Part shown: positions 22,493 through 30,814 of the stretch, piece by piece | How positions within the stretch are numbered: position 1 is the stretch's first letter | Layout of the letters: the number at the start of each line of letters is the position of its first letter | Assembly (NCBI GenBank): GCA_038757945.1 | Contig: JBCDGJ010000001.1 | Coordinates: 1 to 64,000 of the forward strand | Direction of reading: 5' to 3' | DNA: 64,000 bases | DNA from: CALHVX01 sp038757945 | GTDB lineage: Bacteria > Pseudomonadota > Gammaproteobacteria > Pseudomonadales > Azotimanducaceae | Notes under the pieces: model-generated | Databases searched by the model: none | What the model saw: only the letters and a program-made list of their open reading frames with translations | Told to the model about the DNA's origin: nothing | Made by a program: the position numbers and the translations under genes

Positions 22493-23611
22493 ATGGACAT
22501 CAAAGATTTTATTCTGATCTTCGGCTGTTTGCTGATTATCGCCGTGGTCTGCCACGGCTTCTGGATTGCCTGGCGTGCCCGTAACGAATCGCTGCCGCTG
22601 GACATCATGCCCGATATGGTGCCCCCGGATGACGACGAGCTCGGCACCCTGCGGGGCGAGCTGCCCAACGGCGGTGCTCGACGCGCTATTGACGACTGGG
22701 CACCGGCGCCGGCGGAGCTGATGGTTGCGAGCGCGGGCTCGCAAGCAGCGCTTGACGAGGCGCGAGCGATGCCTGCCCAAGCCAGCCTGGCGCTCGACAA
22801 CCCGGTTAGCGAGTCGGCCAGCGGGAACACCCGTGCGGCCGCGCTGCGACGCGAGATGGAGGCGGAACTGCTGGGCCGCGTTCCTGATCCCGCGCCCGCC
22901 GCTCAGCCAGCGTCACCGGTTGCCCGGGACCTGTTTGATGCCGACGACGCCGCCGCAACGGCTGCTCCCGACGATGACGATGCGGAGCACGGGATGGACG
23001 TCACCGATCGCGCTGCTGCCGAGCTTGGCGTTAGAGAGGTGCTGCTGCCCGAGCCGCCGGAACCCGAGCTCGTCACCGAGGACCGCAGCACGGCTGGTGT
23101 GAAACCGGCAACGAATCGGGTTGCGAGCGCCCAGCCAGCGGCCAACCAGACGCTCGATGAGGCCGAGTCGGAGGATGACGAGCCCGGCGAGCTGATCGTG
23201 ATTCAGCTGCTGGCTCCGGAAGGGGAGCGGTTTGCCGGTAACGTCCTGTTCGCAACGCTGCGGCAGCACGGGCTGAAGTTTGGTGAGCAGAACATCTTTC
23301 ACCGGATCCCCAGCGATCAGACCCAGCCCACCTTTTCGGTGGTCAACATCGTGAAGCCGGGCTTTTTCGACCTCGCAGAGATCGAGGATTTTTCCACGCC
23401 GGGCGTTGCCTTCTTCATGACCCTGCCCGGGCCGGCCGATCCGCTCACGGCGTTCGACGACATGATTCGCATCGCGCGCCGGCTCTGCGGTGCGCTGAAC
23501 GGGCGACTGGTTGATGACTCGCGCAGCCAGCTGACCGGTCAGACGGTTGCGCACCTGCGCGAGAACGTTGCCCGGTTCCGGCTGCGTAGCTACAGCCGCA
23601 AAGCGCTCTGA
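22493..23611 (+). CDS. zipA: Cell division protein ZipA
   Basis: 372 residues: an N-terminal membrane anchor (FILIFGCLLIIAVVCHGFWIAW), a long acidic, Ala/Pro-rich linker, and a C-terminal FtsZ-binding domain of about 130 residues starting ELIVIQLLAPEGERFAG. ZipA tethers FtsZ to the membrane in gammaproteobacteria. ATG 22493 has GGAGG seven bases upstream; a further Met at 22478 overlaps that site and is rejected. It sits between smc and ligA, as in Pseudomonas. Confidence 0.95.
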   Translation: MDIKDFILIFGCLLIIAVVCHGFWIAWRARNESLPLDIMPDMVPPDDDELGTLRGELPNGGARRAIDDWAPAPAELMVASAGSQAALDEARAMPAQASLALDNPVSESASGNTRAAALRREMEAELLGRVPDPAPAAQPASPVARDLFDADDAAATAAPDDDDAEHGMDVTDRAAAELGVREVLLPEPPEPELVTEDRSTAGVKPATNRVASAQPAANQTLDEAESEDDEPGELIVIQLLAPEGERFAGNVLFATLRQHGLKFGEQNIFHRIPSDQTQPTFSVVNIVKPGFFDLAEIEDFSTPGVAFFMTLPGPADPLTAFDDMIRIARRLCGALNGRLVDDSRSQLTGQTVAHLRENVARFRLRSYSRKAL

Positions 23612-23642
23612 ACCGGCGCCGTGCTGACCCTGGGGACTGCAG

Positions 23643-25694
23643 ATGGCTTCTGGCTCCGGCGCATCCGCTAAGCCGGCGGAGCGGCTGGCAGCGCTGACCG
23701 CCCGGCTGCGTGACCTTGCGCATCGCTATTACGTGCTGGACGATCCGGCGGTCAGCGACGCGGAGTACGATGCCTGCTATGCCGAGCTTGAAGCGCTGGA
23801 GGCGCAGTATCCCGAGCTCGCTGCCGCGGATTCGCCGACGCGTCGGGTCGGCGGCACCCCGTTGGATGGATTTGTTTCGGTGCAGCACCCGGTGCCCATG
23901 CTGTCGCTCGACAAGTCGACGGACGCCGCGGAGCTGGATGCCTGGATGCGCCGTACCGCCGAGCGGCTTGACGGCGCCAACATCCGCTACACCTGCGAGC
24001 CCAAGATTGACGGCGTGGCCGTGGCGCTGCTCTACGAAGACGGCAGGCTCGTGCGCGCCGCTACGCGCGGTGACGGCCAGACCGGCGAAGACATCACGGC
24101 CAACGTGCGCACCATTCAGGCGGTACCGCTGACGCTCCGCGGCAGCGGCTGGCCAGCGCGCTTCGAAGCGCGTGGCGAAGTGTATATGTCCCGTGCTGCC
24201 TTTGACGCCTATAACGACGCAGCGCTGGCTGACGGTCGGCAGTCGCTTGTCAATCCGCGCAACGGAGCCGCCGGCAGCCTGCGCCAGCTCGATTCGCGGG
24301 TGACCGCACAGCGGCCGCTGACGCTGTTCCTGTACAGCCTTGGCTGGGCTGACGGCTGGACGCCAAACACGCATTCCGAGGTCATGGCGCAGTTTCCCGA
24401 ATGGGGCCTGCGGACCAATCCGGACTTTTCCGGCCCGATCGACGGTGCGGACTGTATGGCCTGGATCGAGGGGCTCGCCGCGCGGCGTCGGTCGCTCGGC
24501 TACGACATTGATGGTGCGGTGGTGAAGGTTGATTCGCTGCTGCAGCAGCAGGCGCTCGGCGTCCTGAGCCGCAGCCCACGGTGGGCGCTGGCCTTCAAGT
24601 ACCCGGCAGAAGAAGTCAGCACCCGGCTCGAAGGGGTCGACTTTCAGGTGGGTCGGACCGGAGCGGTTACGCCCGTAGCGCGCCTGGAGCCGGTCTTCGT
24701 CGGCGGGGTTACGGTCAGCAATGCGACGCTGCACAACATGGACGAAGTTGCCCGATTGGACCTGCGCATCGGTGACCGGGTGCGCATCCGCCGGGCCGGC
24801 GACGTCATTCCCCAGGTGGTCGCCGTCGTCGAGGCAGATCGGCCAAAGCGCGCGCGGCGGATCAAACTCCCGGACCGGTGCCCGAGCTGCGGGTCGCCGG
24901 TGGTTCGGATCGAGGGTGAAGCGGTGGCCCGCTGCTCGTCTGCCGCCCACGAATGCCCCGCCCAGCAGCTCGAATCGCTGAAGCACTTCGCATCACGGCT
25001 CGCCTTCGACATCGACGGGTTGGGCGAGAAGCTGATTCAACAGCTGCTCGATGCGAAGCTGGTCAGCAGCGCGGCGGACCTGTTTGCGCTCGCGACGGAC
25101 CCGGTCGCCGAGTTACCGCGCATGGGGGCAAAGTCGGCGGCGAACCTGGTTGCCGCTCTTGATCGAGCGCGCGCGGTGACGCTGCCGCGGCTCATTTACG
25201 CCCTTGGGATCCGCGAGGTCGGCGAAGCCACGGCCCGTTCCCTGGCCCAGCATTTCGGCAGCCTCGACGCGCTTGCAGCGGCTGATCTGGAAGCGCTTGA
25301 AGGCGTTGATGACGTGGGACCAATCGTGGCCCGGCACCTGCGCGCCTACTTTGATGCGCCGGCCAACCGGGCGCTGATCCAGGCGCTGCGCGACGCCGGC
25401 GTGCATTGGGCCGAGAGCGATCCTGCGGCCGCTGGCGTAGGCACGGAAGCGCTGCCTCTGGCCGGTCAGACCTGGGTGCTCACCGGTACCCTGGAGGCTA
25501 TGCCGCGCAATGAGGCGAAGGCGCGCCTGCTTGCGCTCGGCGCCAAGGTGGCTGGCTCCGTCTCGGCCAAAACGACGCAGGTGGTCGCTGGCCCTGGGGC
25601 CGGCAGCAAGCTCGCTAAAGCGGAGGCCGCGGGGGTTCCGGTCATGGATGAAGCGGCTTTTGTCGAGGCGCTCACGGGGCTTGAAGGCGGGTGA
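23643..25694 (+). CDS. ligA: NAD-dependent DNA ligase LigA
   Basis: 683 residues with all LigA domains in order: Ia (YYVLDDPAVSDAEYD), adenylation domain with nucleophile Lys121 (EPKIDG), OB fold, four-cysteine zinc site (CPSCG ... CSSAAHEC), helix-hairpin-helix repeats and a C-terminal BRCT domain (LAGQTWVLTGTLEAM). It seals nicks during replication and repair. The stop overlaps the start of the next gene. Confidence 0.97.
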   Translation: MASGSGASAKPAERLAALTARLRDLAHRYYVLDDPAVSDAEYDACYAELEALEAQYPELAAADSPTRRVGGTPLDGFVSVQHPVPMLSLDKSTDAAELDAWMRRTAERLDGANIRYTCEPKIDGVAVALLYEDGRLVRAATRGDGQTGEDITANVRTIQAVPLTLRGSGWPARFEARGEVYMSRAAFDAYNDAALADGRQSLVNPRNGAAGSLRQLDSRVTAQRPLTLFLYSLGWADGWTPNTHSEVMAQFPEWGLRTNPDFSGPIDGADCMAWIEGLAARRRSLGYDIDGAVVKVDSLLQQQALGVLSRSPRWALAFKYPAEEVSTRLEGVDFQVGRTGAVTPVARLEPVFVGGVTVSNATLHNMDEVARLDLRIGDRVRIRRAGDVIPQVVAVVEADRPKRARRIKLPDRCPSCGSPVVRIEGEAVARCSSAAHECPAQQLESLKHFASRLAFDIDGLGEKLIQQLLDAKLVSSAADLFALATDPVAELPRMGAKSAANLVAALDRARAVTLPRLIYALGIREVGEATARSLAQHFGSLDALAAADLEALEGVDDVGPIVARHLRAYFDAPANRALIQALRDAGVHWAESDPAAAGVGTEALPLAGQTWVLTGTLEAMPRNEAKARLLALGAKVAGSVSAKTTQVVAGPGAGSKLAKAEAAGVPVMDEAAFVEALTGLEGG

Positions 25695-26314
25695 CGCTGG
25701 CAGGCCTCTGCAGGCTGACGGTGTTGGTGGCTGTCGCGTCAGCTACGGCCGCGCTGCTCCCGGGGTGTGCCAGCAAGCCGCCCGCGCAGCCGCTGGAGTT
25801 GTGCCGAATTTTCGCCGAAAAGCCGGGTTGGCACCGGTCCGCTCAGAAGATGGAGAAGCGCTGGGGTATTCCGGTGCCGGTAGCGATGGCCTTTGTGCAG
25901 CGCGAATCGGCTTACCGGGCCAAAGCTCGACCGCCACGAGATCGGATCCTCTGGATCATTCCCTGGAAGCGGCCGTCGTCCGCCTACGGCTATGCGCAGG
26001 CCACAGATCCGGCCTGGCAGGAGTACCTTGATTCGGCGGGTCGCTTTCGCTCGTCGCGGGATCGATTTGCGAGCGCCATCGACTTTGTTGGCTGGTACAA
26101 CGCCCGCAGCCACAGGCAGCTTGGGATTCCGCGCGACGACGCCTATCACCTGTATGTCGCCTACTATGCCGGCCCAGGCGCCTACCGCAGCGGCAGTTGG
26201 CAGCGAAATGCGCAGGCTCGACAGTACGCGACTAAGGTTGCTGCCCGCGCAGCGAGCTACCAGCGGCAGTATCAGAAGTGTCCGCGGCCGCCACGGCGAT
26301 TTCTGTTTTTCTAG
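25691..26314 (+). CDS. Lipoprotein with lytic-transglycosylase-like (SLT) domain
   Basis: 207 residues starting at GTG 25691, overlapping the ligA stop. The lipobox LLPGC places the acylated Cys at 26. The SLT-like core has probable catalytic Glu72 in AFVQRESAYR, then IPWKRPSSAYGYAQA and a C-terminal YYAGPGAYR segment resembling the AYNGG-type motif of transglycosylases. A similar protein follows ligA in Pseudomonas. It probably cleaves peptidoglycan at the outer membrane, but activity is inferred. Confidence 0.87.
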   Translation: MTLAGLCRLTVLVAVASATAALLPGCASKPPAQPLELCRIFAEKPGWHRSAQKMEKRWGIPVPVAMAFVQRESAYRAKARPPRDRILWIIPWKRPSSAYGYAQATDPAWQEYLDSAGRFRSSRDRFASAIDFVGWYNARSHRQLGIPRDDAYHLYVAYYAGPGAYRSGSWQRNAQARQYATKVAARAASYQRQYQKCPRPPRRFLFF

Positions 26315-26377
26315 CCGCCCACGAGCGCTGGTTGCAGAGCGACCATTGGCCGTGACGGGCGATGCCTGGCGCGGCGC

Positions 26378-27391
26378 TCAGCCGTTGGGGCGTACCAGCA
26401 TCTTGCCGCGATGCCCGCCACTCAACAGGGTGATGAGCGCTTCAGGAAAGTGGTCGATACCGGTGACGATGTGTTCCGGCAGCTTCATCTCCCCCTTCAG
26501 GTACAGTTCCGTGAGTTCCTTTGTTGCTGCTTCATAGGTCTGCGGATAGTAGTCGACGGTGAAGCCGTTCAGCTGCGCGTTCCGCTCGGCGATGCGCAGG
26601 TACAGCTTGGGACCACGCACGTTGGTGAGGTCGTCGTACTGGGAAATCGCGCCGCAGATGGTGATCCGTGCGCCCATGGCAATGTTGTCGAGCACGTCAT
26701 CGAGGATCTCGCCGCCGACATTGTCGAAGAATACGTTGACGCCTTCGGGGGCAAGTGCGCGCAGCTGGCCATGGACGTCACCCTTCTTGTAGTCGATCGC
26801 CGCCGCCAGCTTAAGCTCCTCGGTCAGAAAGCGACACTTCTCGTCACCACCCGCGATACCGATGACGCGTGCGCCTGCGGCTTTGGCCAGCTGTGAGGCG
26901 ACGGTCCCGACGGCGCCAGCCGCGCCGCTGACAACCACCGTCTCGCCCGCCTGGGGTCGTGCCAGATGCTGCATGCCAACCCAGGCGGTGAGGCCCGTGG
27001 TCAACCCCAGCACCCCGAGAAATGCGCTCGGCGGCAGTTCGTTGCTTGGCTGAATGGTGCGGTACATGGCACCCGGACCGGTGGCAACGGTCTGCGCCAT
27101 CATCGGCCCGAATACCCAGCTGCCGACGCTGTGGTCCGGGCTATTGCTTTCGATCACCTTACCGACGCCGAGCGCCATGACCGTGTCGCCGAGCTGAACC
27201 CCCTGGTGATGGCCGCCCAGTTCGAACGTTGTGCGGATGAACGCGTCAATGGACAGGGCATCGATCTCGACTCGGACCTCGCCGTCCCCAAGCTGCGCAA
27301 GCGGCTCTTCGCGGAGCTCGAAATCCGCAGGCTGCGGCATCTCCGGCGGCCGGTTGATCAGGGCGATGCGTTGGTTGGTGGACTGGGTCAT
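26378..27391 (-). CDS. NADP-dependent oxidoreductase, MDR family (CurA/prostaglandin reductase-like)
   Basis: 337 residues. The GroES-like N-terminal domain starts with NQRIALINRPPEMPQP. The nucleotide site is GAAGAVGTVASQLAKAAGARV, and DNVGGEILDDVL and YYPQTYEAATKEL are typical of zinc-independent CurA/leukotriene B4 dehydrogenase-like enzymes, which reduce activated double bonds with NADPH. The substrate is unknown. It is divergent from the M19 dipeptidase gene, with 234 bp between them. Confidence 0.93.
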   Translation of the reverse strand: MTQSTNQRIALINRPPEMPQPADFELREEPLAQLGDGEVRVEIDALSIDAFIRTTFELGGHHQGVQLGDTVMALGVGKVIESNSPDHSVGSWVFGPMMAQTVATGPGAMYRTIQPSNELPPSAFLGVLGLTTGLTAWVGMQHLARPQAGETVVVSGAAGAVGTVASQLAKAAGARVIGIAGGDEKCRFLTEELKLAAAIDYKKGDVHGQLRALAPEGVNVFFDNVGGEILDDVLDNIAMGARITICGAISQYDDLTNVRGPKLYLRIAERNAQLNGFTVDYYPQTYEAATKELTELYLKGEMKLPEHIVTGIDHFPEALITLLSGGHRGKMLVRPNG

Positions 27392-27543
27392 GGTGGTCTC
27401 GCTCTCGGGAAGTCAGCCCAGAACGGTGGCAGGTTGCGGGGGTGCTGTAAACCTCGGTAGCCGCAGCGGCAACGGCGGAATGCGGTACAGTGCAGGCGTC
27501 GAGGAAACGGGGCGCACGGCCGCTCCAGCAGGGCCGTCAGCAT

Positions 27544-27610
27544 CGACACTGCGCCTAGATACTGGACATAGGCACTGCACAGAGATACTGGACAGAGACA
27601 CTGCACATAG
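27544..27610 (+). repeat. 26-bp tandem repeat, about 2.5 copies
   Basis: Two near-identical units beginning AGATACTGGACA (27557-27582 and 27583 to about 27608) are preceded by a half unit (27544-27556). The array ends about 15 bases before the M19 dipeptidase start, so it occupies the leader or promoter of that gene. It is AT-richer than its surroundings. Confidence 0.8.
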
Positions 27611-27625
27611 AGGGGGAAGGCGGCG

Positions 27626-28900
27626 ATGATCCGAAGCAGACGACCGCGCTGGGGCTCAACGGCCGGACTGTTGGGATTGGTTCTGGTGCTGGCGGGATGC
27701 GCAGCTGCGCCCGTGGCAGACGTGCCAGCCACAGCGGCCGATATCCACGCGGCCAGCATCGTGCTCGATGCCCATGCGGACATCGTCCTGCCAGAGACCT
27801 CCGCCCAGTATCTGGGCGCCGATGGCCGATCCAAAGTGGCAGTCGACAAGCTCCGCACGGGTAATGTCGGCGCGGTGGTCATGGCCGCGGCCGTTGGTCC
27901 CGGGCCGAGAACGGCAGCCGGAGATGCGGCGGCGCGGGATGAGGTGGATCGTAAGCTTGCCGCCCTCGAAAGCCTGGTGGCAGAGCACTCACAGACCCTG
28001 ACGATCGCCACCACCGCAGCAGCGGTTCGCGAGGCGAGGGCGGCCGGCAGGATTGCCCTGATTCCCGGCTTTCAGAACGCCCGTGCGCTTGGCGGTGACC
28101 TCGACGCACTGAACGAGCTCTACGCCGCGGGCGTGCGCGTGTTCGCGCTGAACCATATCGGCCACAACGACTACGCGGATTCGTCACGGCCGAATTTTGA
28201 CGGGGCGACGGGGACCTACGAGCCGGCCGAGGAGCACGGCGGGCTGTCGGAGCTGGGTCGTGCCGCCGTACAGCGGATCAACGATCTCGGTGCGGTACTC
28301 GATGTTTCCCAGTCGTCGCGGGTGGCGACGCTGTCGATGGTAGCGGCGTCCCGAGCGCCGGTGATTGCGAGCCATTCCAACGCGCGCAGCCTGTCCGCCG
28401 TCAGCCGCAACCTGTCGGACGCGGAGCTTGACGCCATTGCCGACCAAGGCGGCGTCGTCCACGTCGTCGCGTTTGGCGCCTACCTGATCGACTACTCCGA
28501 TCCGGAGCTGTTGCGACAGATCCGGGAAGTGCGTGTCGGCGCGGGGCTGCCGGCAGCCTACGCCTATCCCTACGAGCTGTACTGGGAGATCAAAGACCCG
28601 GACGCCAAGCGCGCCTTTCTCACGACCATGCGGGATCTCATTGGCCCGGGCAGCGTCCAGCGCATGGTGGATCACGTGGACTACCTTGTGCAGCGCATGG
28701 GCATCGACCACGTCGGCATCGGTAGCGACTTCAATCACGGCGGCGGTGTCGATGGCTTCCGGGAAGCCGATGAAGCGCTGAATATCACCGGGGAGCTGCT
28801 GCGCCGCGGCTACAGCGCCGGGGACATTGCCAGGATCTGGGGCGGCAACTTTCTGCGGGTGCTCGACGCAGCCGCTGCTGCTGCGGAAGCCACGCGGTGA
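27626..28900 (+). CDS. Membrane dipeptidase (peptidase family M19) lipoprotein
   Basis: 424 residues. The signal peptide with lipobox LVLAGC puts the lipidated Cys at 25. Metal-site motifs of renal dipeptidase-type enzymes follow: DAHADI (His50, Asp52), FALNHIGHNDYADS, ASHSNARSL and VGIGSDFNHGG. These zinc enzymes cleave dipeptides, including those with D-residues, in the periplasm. ATG 27626 lies in an A/G-rich context (GGGGGAAGGCGGCG). The stop overlaps the GTG of the following amidohydrolase, so the two probably form an operon. Confidence 0.93.
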   Translation: MIRSRRPRWGSTAGLLGLVLVLAGCAAAPVADVPATAADIHAASIVLDAHADIVLPETSAQYLGADGRSKVAVDKLRTGNVGAVVMAAAVGPGPRTAAGDAAARDEVDRKLAALESLVAEHSQTLTIATTAAAVREARAAGRIALIPGFQNARALGGDLDALNELYAAGVRVFALNHIGHNDYADSSRPNFDGATGTYEPAEEHGGLSELGRAAVQRINDLGAVLDVSQSSRVATLSMVAASRAPVIASHSNARSLSAVSRNLSDAELDAIADQGGVVHVVAFGAYLIDYSDPELLRQIREVRVGAGLPAAYAYPYELYWEIKDPDAKRAFLTTMRDLIGPGSVQRMVDHVDYLVQRMGIDHVGIGSDFNHGGGVDGFREADEALNITGELLRRGYSAGDIARIWGGNFLRVLDAAAAAAEATR

Positions 28901-29709
28901 TCGTTGATGCCTGGGCCCAGCATCCTACCCTGCGCCACGGCCAGGATCCGGTGTTCGATTCCCTGCGCCGTTGGAACCGCTCGGCGCCGCCGACGCAGGA
29001 GCTGCCGGTGCGGGCGACGATCGACACCATGGATGCGGCGGGTGTTGCCGTTGCGCTGATTTCAGCCTGGGTTGCCCCGCGCAACGTCATGATTTCCAAC
29101 GATGAGGTGGCGGCGTTCGTGCGGCAGTTCCCGGAGCGTCTGGTGGGCGTGGGTTCCGTTGACCTCAGCAGGCCCATGCAGGCTGTTGCAGAGGTCCGGC
29201 GCTGCGTTCACGACCTCGGCTTCAAGGCCATCCGTGTGCTGCCGTGGCTGTGGGAGCGCCCGCCGACCGATCGCCTGTTTTACCCGGTCTACACGGCCTG
29301 CTGCGAGCTCGACATTCCCTTCTGCACGCAGATCGGTCACACCGGGCCGCTTATGCCCTCGGAGGTGGGGCGCCCCATCTATCTCGATCAGGTTGCGCTC
29401 GACTTTCCTGACCTCAAAATTGTCGGCGGGCACATCGGCTATCCCTGGACCGAGGAAGCGATTGCTGTGGCCACGAAGCACGAGAACGTCTACATCGACA
29501 CCTCTGCCTATACGACGGGACGCTACCCGCCGGAGCTGATCCGGTTTCTCAAGACCAACGGCAGGCGCAAAGTGCTGTTCGGCACCAACTATCCGATGAT
29601 TACGCCGCAGAAGGCGCTCGCGGATCTGGCGACGCTGGACTTAGCCCCCGAAACGGAAGCGTTGTTTCTCGGCGAGACGGCCCGGCGCGTCTTTCAGCTT
29701 GGCACTTAA
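28897..29709 (+). CDS. Amidohydrolase-2 family protein
   Basis: 270 residues with a TIM-barrel layout of the amidohydrolase-2 (ACMSD/decarboxylase-like) group. The N-terminal DxHxH metal motif reads VDAWAQHP. The later IGHTGP and GGHIGYPW supply histidines. The C-terminal motif, usually FGSDYP, reads LFGTNYPMI with Asn for the metal-binding Asp. GTG 28897 overlaps the dipeptidase stop by 4 bases. The altered metal ligands mean the reaction cannot be inferred; it may act on a product of the dipeptidase or be unrelated. Confidence 0.86.
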   Translation: MIVDAWAQHPTLRHGQDPVFDSLRRWNRSAPPTQELPVRATIDTMDAAGVAVALISAWVAPRNVMISNDEVAAFVRQFPERLVGVGSVDLSRPMQAVAEVRRCVHDLGFKAIRVLPWLWERPPTDRLFYPVYTACCELDIPFCTQIGHTGPLMPSEVGRPIYLDQVALDFPDLKIVGGHIGYPWTEEAIAVATKHENVYIDTSAYTTGRYPPELIRFLKTNGRRKVLFGTNYPMITPQKALADLATLDLAPETEALFLGETARRVFQLGT

Positions 29710-29761
29710 GCCGCGGGCGCAGGCGTCTGCAACCCGCAGCGCCGCGCGTGGCTGACCCCTG

Positions 29762-30814
29762 TCAGTCGAGCGCTGCGAGCGCGGCGGTAATCCGTTCGAT
29801 CTCCGGGCCCCACTCTGACCGCCAGCGCGCGCGCGTGCTGGCGTCGACCCAGGCGTTGTCGATGGTGGCGTAGACCGAGCGGCTGATGTCTTCGGCGCTG
29901 AACCCCAGCTGCTCCATGGCGTTCAAGTACTCGTTGCCGAGGTCCGTGAGGAACATCGGCGGATCGTCGGAGTTGATGCAGATCGTCAGTCCGGCTTCCC
30001 GCATTCGACGAATCGGATGGTCCGGCGCCGAGAGGTCCTTGTGCGGCGTGGTGTACAGCGTCGTCGACGGGCAGCAGGTGAACAGCACCCCGAGATTCCG
30101 GCACCGCTCGACCAGTGCCGGGTCCTCCATGATGTTGTAGCCGTGGTCGATGCGCTCCACCCCGAGCACGTCGAGCACGCCGGTAATGAAGGGCGCCGGT
30201 CCGGCCTCACCGGCATGGGCGGTCAGGTGTAGGCCTTCGCGCTTCGCCCGCGCATAGACCGCGGCGAAGGGTTCCGGCGGATGGGGTGCTTCGAAGTAGT
30301 CGAGGCCAATGCCGATCAGGTCATCGCCGCGATTGGCGAGGACGCGGTCCAGATACGCCTCGGCCTGGGCAGGGGTTTCTTCGCGATTGATGCCCGGCAC
30401 CATGGCGCTCTGGATCTGAAAGTCCCGCGCGGCATCCCGCATGCCCGCGCGGATACCCTCGAACTGGCGTTCGAAGGGCACGTTCTTGTGCGCACCCAGG
30501 CTCATGAAAAACTCGACGTAGCGGGCACCGTTGCCGGCCGCGGACTCGAGCATCTCGTAGGTGATGCGATGGAAGTCGGCGGCGTCGATGACGCTGGCGG
30601 CGATGGCATCGTAGACCGCCAGGAACGCATCCAGCGTCTCGTAGGCGTACAGCTCTGCCGGTGACTCGCAGGGTGGCAGCGTGACGTTGTTCTTGCGCGC
30701 CAGTGCCAGCGCGGTCTCCGGCTGAATCGAGCCCTCCAGATGCAGGTGCAGCTCAATTTTCGGCAGCGCCTTCAGCAGGGCGGCGCGCGCGTCGGTAGCG
30801 TTGGTCTCACTCAC
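29762..30814 (-). CDS. Adenosine/adenine deaminase family protein
   Basis: 350 residues with the complete zinc deaminase set: KIELHLHLEGS (His23, His25), LTAHAGEAG, IDHGYNI, CPSTT and INSDDPPMF. The family converts adenosine or adenine to inosine or hypoxanthine. INSDDP is closer to adenine-deaminase-like members, while CPSTT differs from the usual CPxSN, so substrate is uncertain. I use GTG 30814: it overlaps the upstream gene by 8 bases (GTGAGTGA). A longer frame from 30847 would lie inside that gene. Confidence 0.9.
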   Translation of the reverse strand: MSETNATDARAALLKALPKIELHLHLEGSIQPETALALARKNNVTLPPCESPAELYAYETLDAFLAVYDAIAASVIDAADFHRITYEMLESAAGNGARYVEFFMSLGAHKNVPFERQFEGIRAGMRDAARDFQIQSAMVPGINREETPAQAEAYLDRVLANRGDDLIGIGLDYFEAPHPPEPFAAVYARAKREGLHLTAHAGEAGPAPFITGVLDVLGVERIDHGYNIMEDPALVERCRNLGVLFTCCPSTTLYTTPHKDLSAPDHPIRRMREAGLTICINSDDPPMFLTDLGNEYLNAMEQLGFSAEDISRSVYATIDNAWVDASTRARWRSEWGPEIERITAALAALD

